This document shows positions 20,886 to 32,790 of a DNA stretch of 64,000 bases, piece by piece; the stretch's first letter is position 1, and every line of letters starts with the position of its first letter. The DNA is from Neodiprion pinetum (Eukaryota > Arthropoda > Insecta > Hymenoptera > Diprionidae). The position numbers and the translations under genes were made by a program. Under the pieces are notes generated by a model. The model had not been told where the DNA came from. It saw nothing but the letters and a program-made list of their open reading frames with translations, and made no database searches. The stretch spans positions 16,762,970 to 16,826,969 of the forward strand of contig NC_060237.1 in assembly GCF_021155775.2 (NCBI RefSeq). Reading direction: 5' to 3'.

Positions 20886-22480
20886 TTATGGAATGTATTC
20901 ATTCCAATAATGATGCTCCTCAAAGAAGTGTTTGAGACACAAAGATTTTTTGCACCACGAACATGTTATAACAGCTAAATCACCACAAATGTGACATCGC
21001 GGTTCCGAATTATCTCCAAAACCAAACGTCACCGGATCGATGAACTCAGGGGGTGTTTTTTCTATGTACCCACTTTTGTACCATGCATATTTAAGCATAT
21101 TAATATAACGTGGGGAAGACAGTTGATTGTGAACAGGTGACTGCAGTTTGATGATGTTATCCCTTAAATGCAGATTTATATCGCTACCGGAAAGAATTAC
21201 TATATCTGAAAAATGCCGAACAAAATTTTTCCATATTCGAAAACCAAACACATCTAATGGTTGTATTTGTCCCGTTGTCCCTTTTGGATTTCGGTTAGCC
21301 ACTGTTTGAAATGATCTGTCGAAAAAACAAAAGAAATATTTAATTTGATTTGGTTCGCAATATTTAATATGCCACAAGAATGTATAATTTAAATAGTTCT
21401 TACCTGATGTTAACTTTCCAGATTTCGATGCCGAAACAAAAACGTTTGTGGGTTTGAACAACGTTTTTTCTACGTGTGGGCCAAAGTCACCACCGATTTC
21501 TTTTAATACAAGATATAACGGTGAAAGTAATTTTCCATCGGCGGATATCGTTGGTTGAATCGTATAAGAATGAGTTGTTGAAGATATCGATTGAACAACG
21601 CATACAATTTCTTTTGATCCTTGGTTTGCAAGAGTGCGACCAGAATGTATTTCAAATTGAAATCCACTTTGATCCTAATTGTAAACGTTTTCCAGAACAA
21701 GGTCTGTCAAGGATAACAGATTGTGTTTGTTATGTTGTTACAAATGTTATTTGTAAACTCTTCAGCCGTTTTTTTAAAATTTTTTGAGTCTTCTAAAGTT
21801 TTCCGGGTAATAAATTTTGTAATTTTCCGAGACGTAATGCGATGTGCTCTTTTGAACTTATTCACCCATTTTTTTGACGCTTTGAATCGTGCATCGGAAT
21901 TCATGAAATTTTTATGTACGGTCAAAGCCCATCGTCGCAAATCAATATCGTGTACTATCTTGCCACATTCAATTGCTTCAATGAAGCGATTTAAAGTATA
22001 TTGAGATATCTCATTTAATTTTTCTTTAAAAGTCCCTCCTTTATTGATTTGATGAGCCCAACGCTTCAATTGTGTTTTAGAAATCACTTTTTTAAAACGG
22101 TGTGCAATTGTACGAATATTTAAATTTTTTGTTTTTCCACTTCTCCAAAACTCCACAGCTTTCTTCTTGTAATCGAATGAAATCTCATCTTCATTTTTTG
22201 TATATTGAGAGTCATCTGCCTCGTCAGATGAAATTGAATCCCATTCCAATTCACTGTCTTCTATACTTTCAGGCTCATGGTGCTTGAATTGTTCTTGAAA
22301 TTCCAAGCTTTCGTCTTCTTCAATTTCGATTCTCGTGTATGTGTTTATGCTTTCAATTAAAAACTCTCTAATTGTATCTGCTAATTTCATTTCATTCTCA
22401 TTCACTGGTGTTTCGGGCAAATTCATCATCATAAAATAAGTCGACAAAATATTTATGAGATTCACGGGATTGATATACAT
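20886..22480 (-). pseudogene. Broken CENP-B/pogo-like transposase gene
   Basis: From ATG 22480 a 257-codon frame encodes an acidic N-terminus, a homeodomain-like HTH (residues about 101-145) and a CENP-B/Tc5-type DNA-binding segment (RFKASKKWVNKFKRAHRI). A frameshift just before 21707 moves the gene to the frame that continues with an amber stop (21675-21677) and DQSGFQFEIHSGRT, whose D is probably the first catalytic Asp. After LTSG/D comes an 88-nt intron (21316-21403, GTAAGA...TTTTTTCGACAG). The next exon opens with DHFKQWL, then jumps to PKGTTGQIQPLDVFGF in another frame, so the segment with the second catalytic Asp is deleted. The C-terminus keeps a Cys/His knot (CHIC, CSWC, LCLKH). The gene is clearly inactive. 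Membership of the DDE_1/pogo group is from motif recognition. Confidence 0.85.
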
Positions 22481-22590
22481 TTTTGAAAAAGTTCACAGTA
22501 TTCAATACGTTCTTAATAATGTACTCCTATAGCCAGAGAACTTTAATGAACGGAAACCGTCAATACTAACTTAAATGTGGCAAGAGTCAG

Positions 22591-22598
22591 TTTATATA
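22591..22598 (-). promoter_or_regulatory. TATA box for the pogo-like gene
   Basis: TATATAAA on the minus strand, about 110 bp upstream of the ATG at 22480 and inside the right TIR. Spacing fits a transcription start near 22565. Confidence 0.5.
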
Positions 22599-22911
22599 GA
22601 ACCTCATTATTTACTGATATGACGGTATTAAACATCTCAGATAGGATATCATGAAAAAATAAAACGTATTTCAAACAGTCGACCTCACAGTTTGATTATG
22701 ATAAGAACATGTAATCAGTCCAAATCTATAAAAAAATTTGCGTTTGAAAAAATAACTTTCCGGTTCCATGACCTCTTGAGACGTAAAAAACAAATGTAGA
22801 TTGATATCGTTAAATGTGGAGTAGAAACAATTACGTTTTATTATGAAATGATAGAGAAAGATGTGTAAAAAAACCCGTTTTTTTATGAAAATAAAAAACA
22901 AAAAAATTCTA

Positions 22912-23166
22912 TATAATTTCCGACTACATAATATTGCAGAGCACTGAAAAATGAACAACTTTGCTCTTTAAACTTTTGCCGTATCTATTTTTGTTTCGAA
23001 GATATCAGCGAAAAACGAAGAAACCACCGATTTTTGAGAATTAATTTCACCCCTTAAATATGCGAGTGGGCCGCTAATTTTTTATGAGGGTTTATACTTT
23101 GGTGTGAGCTACAAAATATAATTTTTTGACCCAGGTTGTGGGGGTACAGTAAGGTGACCTTCCTTG
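22912..23166 (-). repeat. Right TIR of the pogo-like element
   Basis: Reverse complement of 20208-20462, ending GGTGACCTTCCTTG and followed by TAA. Confidence 0.87.
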
Positions 23167-23169
23167 TAA

Positions 23170-24851
23170 GTGTAGTATTAACGCTCTTGCAATTAGTCTT
23201 TCAGGCAACGACTGGCTGCTGTTATAGTTACTGTACAGCCTTCCGCAGTTTCAATAAGGTATCAGGTCACCAGCTAATCACTACCCGGAAGATTAATAGC
23301 TATCGCGCTACACTCGGTCGAAATTATAACCGTGTACTCACTGCAATCGGGTATTAATATGATTTACACTTTTTCTTTTACAAAAGTACACGTTACTCTG
23401 AGGATTGCGCAATGCGAAAAATTTGAATCAATCCAGATGTTCTTGAAGAAAATGATCTCAAAGCTGCTCGGTAATTTCGCACTGTGAAAACGGTCTCGTG
23501 CCCCAAACAGCAGGGCTGAAAGTATTTAACGCACAAAAACGAGGGTGTTCATTAGACTGGGCCAAAAAAATTGACTATTTTTTTTTTTTGAAAAATATAT
23601 TGAGAATATCATTCAGTATGGCAAAAAAAAAAATTCATGAAATTTTAAGCCCTTAATATTAACTTTAAGAGGTCTATCATTGCTATTTTTGATTTTTAGT
23701 AATAATTTGATGTTTTACGTCAGAACTGTCGAAATATTGAAGTGAAAAAATTTATGTTCACTTATCCCTTTATAAAATTAAATTCTAGTGTTCATGAAAG
23801 ATAACATCGGCGACTATAAGTGACTGTGCATGCGCAATTGTGACGTCACAGCGAGGAGAATTAGAAGAATTCAAAACATACGAAGTATTTGTGATATTTC
23901 AAACACGAAATAATAATGCCAAGCCGCGGTGAAAAAATCTTTTACGAATACCCAAGTAGATTTTGGTATCTGGAGTATGGTACATGAAAAACTGAGAAAA
24001 TACTAAGTTCGGATTTCGTGAAAGCAGTCTTACCTCCATTTTTCAACGCGGCTACAATGAACACGTGTTTGAAAGACTCTACCTAGAGAAAATTTATGTA
24101 AAAGAAACCCAGGTATGGAGAGTCTGGTAAGCGCCCCCGTCATACGGTAAAGTGTCATGGGACGCAGGGCAAGCTTTTAAAAACTAAAATGCGTGTACAC
24201 GCGTACATTATATCTACGTAGTAATAAACATTCTCGGAGATACAAAAATGATATTAAAATAAAGTAAACAGTATGTTGGAGTACAGTTATTTTTCGTTTC
24301 GCCAGTACATGAACATAACTTTTATATCAGGTAGAGCACACCGAGAGAAAAGATGCACAACATTTTACCAGATTTTTGCGAAAGATTACTATTTTTGGTA
24401 ACAGGTTAATACGAAGTACCAAAACCAATGGAAATAGCTATTTTTTCGGCGATAGTTTCTAACTAAACTGAGATACACTACTAGCTACGCAGATGTATAA
24501 TTACAATACGATATTGTAATTACTCCTAATAATAAGAATTACAATATATTTCATAGGTTTTCATATTCTTTTTATTATCTTCTATTATCTTTCTATTATT
24601 CGTGATTGTAAAGCAGATTTTTACCAGCACTTGGTGACGTCTAGTCAAAGGCGAATACGAAGTTCGTCTCAGGCGAGGTAGTAATTTTTCCTATTCGAAA
24701 TAGTAAAAACATTTGGACGCTATTTTTCCGAGGTAGACCAGAAGTAGGCGTGTTGTAGTGATTTTTTTCAGATGACGTTCCTGAATTTCGTAGTGTACAG
24801 TAGAATGTATCAAAAGAACCGCCTATTCTTTTTATAATTCGAGTCAAAAAT
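23170..24851. other. No recognised gene; repeat fragments
   Basis: Around 23650 the sequence TTTTAAGCCCTTAATATTAA resembles the conserved core of the 56330 fold-back family. Around 24345 ACACCGAGAGAAAA resembles the end of the 32360/59323 repeat family. No gene is supported. Confidence 0.4.
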
Positions 24852-25179
24852 ATTGTTCCAAATGACCAAAAAACATGCTATGAAAGTTTGAGCTCTTAAT
24901 ATTAAAATTAAGAGGTCCTTGAATAACTTTTGAAAGAGTAGATTTATCATAAAATGATAACAGATCTTTTTTGTAGAGCGTTCAATTCCCTACAAACGTA
25001 CGTTCTGGTCTTATCAGTAGACTAATGTATTGACGAGTTATACAATTCCAAATTAAAAAAAATTTCCATTGTATAATGTTATTTAAATGGGAAGTAGAAA
25101 ATCGCCATGATACACTTCTTCATATTGATATTAAGAGCTCAAACTTTGACAGCATTTTTTGCTCGTCATTTGGAATAAC
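24852..25179. repeat. Fold-back element, about 330 bp
   Basis: The left arm TTGTTCCAAATGACC ... AAAGTTTGAGCTCTTAATAT pairs with the right arm ATATTAAGAGCTCAAACTTT ... GTCATTTGGAATAAC. The arms are about 60-70 bp around a loop of about 190 bp. It shares the GAGCTCTTAATAT core and a TTATTTAAATGG stretch with the larger element at 56330-57157, so it is probably the same superfamily. Confidence 0.7.
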
Positions 25180-27488
25180 ATTTGTTACTTGAATTTTGAA
25201 AAGAACAAGGTCGATTTTTTTTTATACAGTCCAGTGTTCAGACATTAGTTCTAAAAGAAGATGAATACTAGTTATCACTGCTAAGAAATTAACCTATTGT
25301 CATATGGATGAACATCTAAAAAGTTACGAAATATTGAGTGATGATTGTTATATTTGGTCATATTTGTCGATGAAAGAAATCTGCAACGCGGCTGCCGTAA
25401 CTCACGTTAATAAGTTAAGCGACGGAAAATATGACATAACCAGAACATGGATCTAATACGAGAAAATAAAGAGATCCGTCCTTTAATTTTGCGTACATGT
25501 TGTTTTGTCTTTACATTTCACCATTTATTCGTAGTCTTTAAAAAAATGTCTTAGTTTAATAATACATAATGTAACTTAACGAAGTATGAATAAATATGTA
25601 CATATTGTTCATCTACAAATTTATGATGTTGTGTTCAATATTTGATTTCTAGAATAAATCCCACAAATGACCTAATGTTCAAGGTCGAGAACTACACTGA
25701 TTAATCTCTGACTTTCTCGCTGATGTTATCATTACACCTCATGTAGCCCATAAAAACGGGAATTTGCTATATGTGTGGAAGTCTGACGTATGCGTCCGAT
25801 AAATACCATTAGGAAGCATGCGTTGCCACCATAAACTTGTAAAGACAGACTGCGCGCTCTTACGAGGCCGCTGAATTCAAGACCCAAGGACAAAGCTAGT
25901 CCGGCCGGAGTCCTGTATTGGGGAACGTGAATGAGGGCCGTTGTGTTATCCGAGAGTAAAAGACTCATATTTGCGTATACCTTCTGGGTCAACGTAAACA
26001 GCAATTCTCCAAGGAAACCAACTTCCGGCTTCCGTTGCTCCGGCACGTTGGGTTTAGACTGGCGGGTTACCGAACAACGAGTCCTTTTACCAGAAACGCA
26101 GAGTCTGTGTTTGTAAACTCACCCCGGAGAAATAATGCTTTCCAACCTGGCAGTAAGGGTTCCTAGGCTGTATCGTTCTGGAAAAATAAATCATACCCTT
26201 CAAGTGTTTCGTCGTTCCCTGCAGTGAGACACACAGCACACTTCGAAAGGGGTTGGCAACGACGACGTAGCGTTACCGAATGGAAACAGGCAAGAGTAAT
26301 TCTTACTACAATATTTTGCAAGAAGTAAGTGATACTTGAGTAGTTCGGATACATTATAATATGTAGAGCTGACTTGTGAATTTTACTTTTTCCCCTAACA
26401 AAGTATTTCACTCAATACTTTTGAGGTGAATACAATATTTTCATGATGTAAGCTTTGGATTCTAAGCGTACAGTGACGTTCATAAAGCAGCGAGGAAAAT
26501 TTTTAATTCAATATAAATTAATTTTATTTAATCTTATGTAGGTATGTGAAATCAGCACTCTACGGATGGATAGATCATACATGAATCTGAATCTATGACA
26601 ATCTGCTTTAAAGTATAACAAAGTGCAAATCACTGAAATGGAATAAAATAGACCCACAGCTATGTTATGATTTTTAAGAACTCTGCACCCCTCGTTACGA
26701 CCGAATTGTATCGTCTAATGTACACAAAGGCGCGACGAACTTCCATTTCGAGTGAAATTATTACCCGACGCACCATATATAAAGAAGTTCTTCCAGTATT
26801 TACGACGCTTCGAAGCGGTGCAGTGACCTCGATTACGGCTAAATGAGAGCACTAAAAAAGCCAATCACAGCGGTTTATAGGTCACTAGGTTTGCCTGTAT
26901 CGAGAAATGACCGAAATTTATTATGAGAAGCCACGATCCAAGCGCAGAGTCAAAAAACTACTTGATCAATTCTCAAATTAAGATGTTATCATGGACGTTG
27001 AAAAAACGCATATTTTCTGGCTGCAAGAACTTATTTTTCAACGTTTTATTACCAGGGACTGCTGCCCCTCAAAAAAACAAGCCTCGATCCCCCCAAATAA
27101 TGTCTTCTTGGTTTGCAAGTATTTGGAAGATCTCTTTTTGTAATAAGTGTGACGATTTTTTAACAGTTCCAGCGATATTTCAATTGCTGGGCTTTTAAAG
27201 TAACGATAGTTCGACTACGAGCCTATAATCGAGGTCGCGGTGAAGCTTAAAAACAACGTACAGAATTTATACAACAACGATCGAAAATACGGAAATACGA
27301 AAACATTTTCAGAACATTCGAAAGAATTCGTTAGTCATTTGCTCATTGTCGAAAATGTGATGAAATCTGCTTCAAACTTCTGTAGCCGAGACAAAAATAT
27401 TCTCTTAAGTCTCATTTAATTAAGGGTGAATAGGGGTCTCCTCAAAAAAATTTGCCCAAGAACATCGTAATCGGGTCCAGTGTTGGTC
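25180..27488. other. No recognised gene
   Basis: Open frames of up to about 104 codons show no domain. Near 26828 GACCTCGATTACGGCT and near 27217 GAGCCTATAATCGAGGTC form a weak inverted pair about 400 bp apart, possibly the ends of another eroded insertion. Confidence 0.35.
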
Positions 27489-27695
27489 GTTTTATTAATT
27501 AATTACATTCCAATTACAAATTACAAATGTAATTTGTAATTGACAGAAAGAAAATTACTAATTACAATTTCAATTTGTAATTAGATGAATCAAAAATACT
27601 AATTACAATTGTGATAGAAAAATTTCAATTACAAGTTACGAATGTAATTAGCATCGATATCAACGAGTTTTTTTCTAATTATAAATTACACAAAG
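27489..27695. repeat. AATTACAAATT low-complexity repeat
   Basis: Dense reiteration of AATTACAAATTACAA and its complement TTTGTAATTAG over about 200 bp. Both orientations occur, so short hairpins are possible. Confidence 0.75.
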
Positions 27696-30240
27696 CAACT
27701 AGTGGTGCCCAAAATTGATCGGATCAACAGCACCAGAGTTGAATCATTTCGAACGTTCTACAATAATTCCGAAACCTTTTCTCAAATCATTCATACATTA
27801 GTTTGCGTTTTTTGAACTAGCTCAGATTGACACCTGTTATTTCATTCGTGTTGACATTAATTGGAGCAAATATGATTGCTGGAGATTTTTCGAGCTGTTT
27901 TTTTTCGCTGACTTTTGGTTTGGATAGTTGGGCTCATTTATCCTTAACTGCAAGTATACGACGCAGGGTTGTTTTTATTGTCAACGGTTTCAGTGTGAAA
28001 ATATCGTGCTCCAATTTGTAGTAACGACACAGAGTGAGAGGCTTACCACGTTTGCAGGCTCGTTCAAGCGGGCGTACATGTATAAGGTGCCGCCTTAATC
28101 CCAGCACCACCACGTATGTTGCGTAACCCTCTTAACCGTACAGCCTCGGCGAGATCGATACCGGAATTCGTTTACCTCGCCAATTCTCGTGGTAGGAAAG
28201 GAGAGGAACTAGAAAGGGTGCTGTCCTTTCACAGTTGAAACGTCGAAGGCAGACGCGATCTAGAGGCGATGCCTTGTCGTACAAGGAATTCGAATCGAAT
28301 CAGATTCTGCGGTGCATTTAGAATGGGTAAATAATAGAATTTTATAGAGAGAAGACTAGGCGGAAGAGGATGAGGAAGAGGAAGAGGAAGAGGAAAAGGA
28401 AAAGATAGGGACCACGATCGTTTGTTACATCCACTTAGAGTCTGCGCATTTCGACATCCGTAGGTATGGTTCTCGTATACTCGAACCACTTAAAAGTCCA
28501 GGGGTAAAAACGAAGGACTGAAAAAATAAAAAGGCGCATCCAGGCTTGAGTCGACACAAACAGTGAGCCACGACTGCATTTCGCCGTAAACACAAAGGTG
28601 ACAAATGATAAAGAAAAAGGACTGCGAGAGGCCGAAGGTCTGGAGCTACTGCCCTCCGATAATTTTTCAGTCCAGCATGTAATTGGTTCACTTGTTATCC
28701 CAAGAGACGGAATTTTTCGAGCTCTTTACCTGACTAACCGCGGTTTCGAAGTCTGACATGCTTCTCGCCGGTTGAGCTCCATACTCTTATCAACGACTGT
28801 TACCATTGTTTTTGTCTGGAGATAAGAACCAACGTTTTGTCGCCTCTGGCAGGTGCGTCTACGCGCTTCTGAATACGTAGGTTGTGACTTAAGTAATGAA
28901 GGACGTATGCCTGCTAACGAGTTAGAAGAGTCTGTAGTATTCTTTGGCGTAAGGATTAATATCGCCAGCTGCATCTCACATCGAAAAAGTAGATCCAATC
29001 ACATTCTCCGTATATACTGACCGGTAACATTATTTTACTAATGAGAATAATCGGTGCAGGCTTTATCAGAGGTACAAGCTTTTCGAAACCTTGGCGATGA
29101 CGGATCACCACTAATATTGACGATATAACGACACGATGAAGCGAACGAGCAATCCATTGATTAGTAGCAAGACTCGTTTGTTGTAAGATCCGCAATTGAG
29201 AAATCGGTCCGATTTCAATTGCTAAGATTCCTGACGCTACAGAAGAGTTCTCCATACTTGTATAGGTATACGTATGAAAAATAGATAAAAACTAACAGGA
29301 TGAACTAAGCTTTGCACTTTCTTGCAATTATAAAGCATGATGTCATCGTGCGTTTATTATACTCTTCAATAGCTTCCGTTACGTGTGTAATAATGAAGTT
29401 TACGGTGATTTTTCAAAATAATGTACGTTTGTTTCTATAGTTACGGTGGATGAAATATTGTAATTAGGATATTTCTTTTTTTTTATGAATACGCGATTCT
29501 GCAGTGACAATCGTCTAATTCAACTTTAATACGTCTAGGTGGTTGAATGTTATAGCTATGTAATTTGATAGAATAAATGGCAAAAATTATCGATTTTTTG
29601 AAAGTTCAGATATTATCTTATATCTTATAATTTTTATATTTTTTAAAACCCACGAGCCGCACATTCGGTGAATGATACATGTAATAATGTAAAGGTCGTG
29701 CTACACCCAGAGGCTCTAGCATTCCCTAGAAAAACGTAAGAAAAACATTTACATATTTGAGAGATTCTCGTAAAACAGTAAATATTTATAGCCTGGTTGA
29801 AAATATTTATTGCAAGGGTCAAATTTGCTTTTCCCTACAGGCATTGAGTAACACGAAAAAAACTATAATACAAAAACTTACCCAACAGTCAAACGAATGA
29901 TGATCAATCTTCCGTTCATGTTACGTCCCGCGAACGCGTCCCCAACTTTCATCATAATTCCTATAACTATGACGAGAAATCTGAAATGAATTTTACAAAG
30001 CTTGAACCCCAAACAGGTATAAAAATCATACGGTTTCCATAAACTCATAACAGCACGACAGATAATCCATATCGACCAAACTTGTTAAAGCTACTCGATA
30101 ACTATCCCTTACTAATCTGCACCATCATCCGCGAACCGAAAATTCTCCTAGCCATCCCAATCAAATCCCAACTTAAGCACACCCCAAGGCCCGTTAGAAC
30201 CCCTCGTTTTCAGCAAAGCCAGCATCTCCCGCGTTAACGT
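27696..30240. other. No recognised gene; one purine tract
   Basis: Includes a purine-only tract at about 28361-28408 (GAGGAAGAGGAAGAGGAA type). Several minus-strand frames between 28.2 and 29.3 kb are under 100 codons and show no recognisable motif. Confidence 0.4.
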
Positions 30241-30935
30241 GAAGGTGTATCAGAATTTCAAGGCACGCCCGACTTTTGGTCCCGTTAATTACCAGGGCCG
30301 TCTAATACAAACTGCCGCCGTTTCCCTTTTTGCCGTCACTTTTTTATCCGTACTATCTCTGTCGCAATACAACGCCGGTGTTTTCCTCTCGGTACGCAGG
30401 CACGCATTTCCCATTTCTCTTCGCAGGCAGCCGCGCCTAGCTTCCGTCCCTCCGTGTCACAAGCGTCGTCGTATTTTCTTCTCGCTTGCTCTCATCCCCC
30501 CCCCCCCCCCCATCGACGCCTCTTCCTCGCTCTGCCGCCCTCTTCTTCCCGGCGGCATCCACCGCACCATTTCGCCCGCGGAATACTCCCTCTCCTCAAC
30601 TGGCGCCCGTCTGGCTGCCTGCCTCCCAGGCGCCAGCCGACCTGCTCCAACACAACCAGCATCTCGGACGTCATTCGCGAGATCACTCCCCCCCCCCCCC
30701 CCCCCCCCCAGCCACCGAACACCTCCGCTGCCGACGCCTTTGACCGCTCAATGCTCGCGTATTACATGCGCCTCTTGCACGTAGCCTCGCATGTTCGCTA
30801 CCTTTCTCGCTCATCTCTGCTGTATTTTCGATCTGAACATGCGTATATGCGTGCGTAACTGTAGCGGCTGTAACTGATGTAAGTCGTGATGTAAGGTGGA
30901 TTTTCTGCGCTAACTTCGTTGACAAACTCGATTGC
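30241..30935. repeat. C-rich, CpG-bearing block with two long poly-C tracts
   Basis: A locally pyrimidine- and CpG-rich block in otherwise AT-rich DNA, with runs of 16 C at 30496-30511 and 22 C at 30688-30709. Overlapping proline-rich frames in several registers follow from the composition; the longest begins at GTG, not ATG, so I do not call a protein. The opposite strand carries long G runs able to form G-quadruplexes. The block could include a promoter or untranslated exon. Confidence 0.55.
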
Positions 30936-31400
30936 TAAGGATAACCAAAGATAATCGATTTTCGGTTGAATAGATTATTTTTTTTACCTGGATAATCGAG
31001 TATAATCGATTATTTTACGAAATCGAATAATCGATTTTTACTTACAATAGGCTTTTGTTTTTTATGACCATGAACGACGCGATGCAATTTGTCAATTTAT
31101 GGGATTAAAGTATGAATTGTTATCATCGTCTTACTTATTAAGTATCTATTTGATGTAATAAGTGAAAGATAAATAAATATTTCCAATTGGAATTGAAACA
31201 TGCTTTGAATGAAATTATAAATCATCAAAAAACTTTTCTGCTATTAAGACTACGTACTGAAATTTACGAAATTTTGGTTTCATACGCAACATTTCAAAAA
31301 AATACGAAATAATCGATTAATCGATTAATTCGTCCCGATTCAATCGAGTCGAGTTCGATTACTTTTTTGTACTTGATTAATCGATGCGTTGATTATTTTT
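30936..31400. repeat. ATCGATTAATCGAT-type dispersed repeat
   Basis: AATCGATTTT, ATAATCGATTATTT and AATCGATTAATCGATTAAT clusters at both ends (30945-31040 and 31305-31400) flank a less repetitive middle. The class matches 7021-7115. Confidence 0.65.
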
Positions 31401-32359
31401 GGCTTGGTGGCCATCGCTGTTGCACGACTACTTTGAATATGTAGTGCAATAGGATCAGTGGCATGTGCGTTAACAGGAACTTCTTCACGCGAAAATAACT
31501 GTGCCATCGACACTCAAGCGGATGCTTCGTTGCGCGATTCTTGACACTCCTGACCGAGAGGATTAAATAAGGAACGCAGTCACATTTATTTAATTCTACA
31601 AATTAATTGCTGACTGACTCAGCTGAAATCTTTTGAAATCGAGTATATCGTAATTAGTGGATCATCCTACGGATGGATTCATGACTTCTTCAACCAGTTT
31701 TTTCTTTTGTTATTCGGTTGATCGTGTTTCGATAATTAAATTCATTCTGAATTGTATTCAGTTGTATAAAACATTTTGATCATACAAAAAATAACTGCGT
31801 CTTATTTTCGCGCATGGTCATCAACGTTCAATTATTTCATTAGATGAACAAAGGCTTCGATTCAATTCATTGAAATTTTAGAGATGCATGCGCATTGCTG
31901 AATTCAATTATAACGTATTTGAATCAAATGAGTGTTTTATCGACGTGAATCAGATGAGCGATAACTATTCTTTTTTTCTCACTGCACGCATATAGTGTAC
32001 AATTGTATGATTCTCGCTCACGGAATTCACTAAATGAGGCGAAGAGAAATTTTTCTAGTGAAATGATATATTGTTTAACAAGGAACCAAACTCGAGTCTT
32101 TTCGAGCCGAGCGTAAGTTTTCAATATGAGTCGTAGGTGAGCCGAAGACGAATATTCCGAACACGCGAGGCGAAAAGACCGTTGGCATCCTTGTTGCCTT
32201 GTCGCATCCTTTATATGAATAACAAGAGTATATTACGCATTTTTTCACGAAACATGAAATTGAGGTTAGGGTCGCGTAATGTTAGATTTGTTTCCGACAG
32301 CGCGTGCGCACAGTACAGAAAAGACCACTTTTAACTATTAGGCATTAAATCTAAAGCAG
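31401..32359. other. No recognised gene
   Basis: No coding, RNA or repeat structure that I could support. Confidence 0.4.
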
Positions 32360-32790
32360 AACTGAGAAAAATTTCATTTGTCGTAGTTACTTGAAAAATT
32401 CAGTAAAACAGGTGTCGTTAATAAAACTGTTTGAATATTGTTGGGATTACGCAAAATGAGTGACCCGTAACCATTTTGCGCTATTGTCGATCTTTTTTGC
32501 GTAATTGCAACCCAAAATCAGTTTGTTCGGTTTACTCTACTTTTTTAGTTAAATAAGGCTTTAACATCAATTTATTGTTGCACAAGCATTAAACTTTCGT
32601 AACAATTACAAGAAAATACAGTAACAGTGATGATAATGAGAAAGAGCAGTAACAAATACTAGACTTTCTGGTAACAGCTGCAAAATTAATTTTCATTTTG
32701 TACCTAGAACTATATTTTTCGATTGTGGTAAAAAATGAAAATAGTTAAGGACTGAGCGTTAACCGGAACTAAAAATTTCTCTCAGTGAAA
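32360..32790 (+). repeat. 430-bp dispersed element, copy 1
   Basis: Matches 59323-59755 along its whole length in the same orientation (landmarks CCATTTTGCGCTATTGTCGA, AAATAAGGCTTTAAC, GACTTTCTGGTAACAGCT). Its ends AACTGAGAAAAATTTC and AAATTTCTCTCAGTG are imperfect inverted repeats, which suggests a non-autonomous DNA element. No coding capacity. Confidence 0.8.

Larger units (their letters stand above)
20208..23166 (-). mobile_element. Degenerate pogo/CENP-B-like DNA transposon, 2.96 kb
   Basis: Starts CAAGGAAGGTCACCTTACTG and ends in its reverse complement. The TIRs are about 255 bp (20208-20462 and 22912-23166) with a handful of mismatches and a one-base gap. TAA flanks both sides (20205-20207 and 23167-23169), so the duplication reads as 3 bp TAA; a plain TA duplication would need an asymmetric end. 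One broken transposase gene lies on the minus strand, with a TATA box. Confidence 0.88.

Noticed and set aside
20208..23166. PIF/Harbinger assignment from the TAA duplication
   Set aside because: The protein motifs (CENP-B-type segment, DQSGF, GTTGQIQPLDV) are of the pogo/DDE_1 type, so the TAA is treated as an oddity rather than a classifier.
30239..30784. 181-codon proline-rich + frame and overlapping frames
   Set aside because: The start is GTG, and the proline runs come from poly-C tracts open in every register. This is composition, not a protein.
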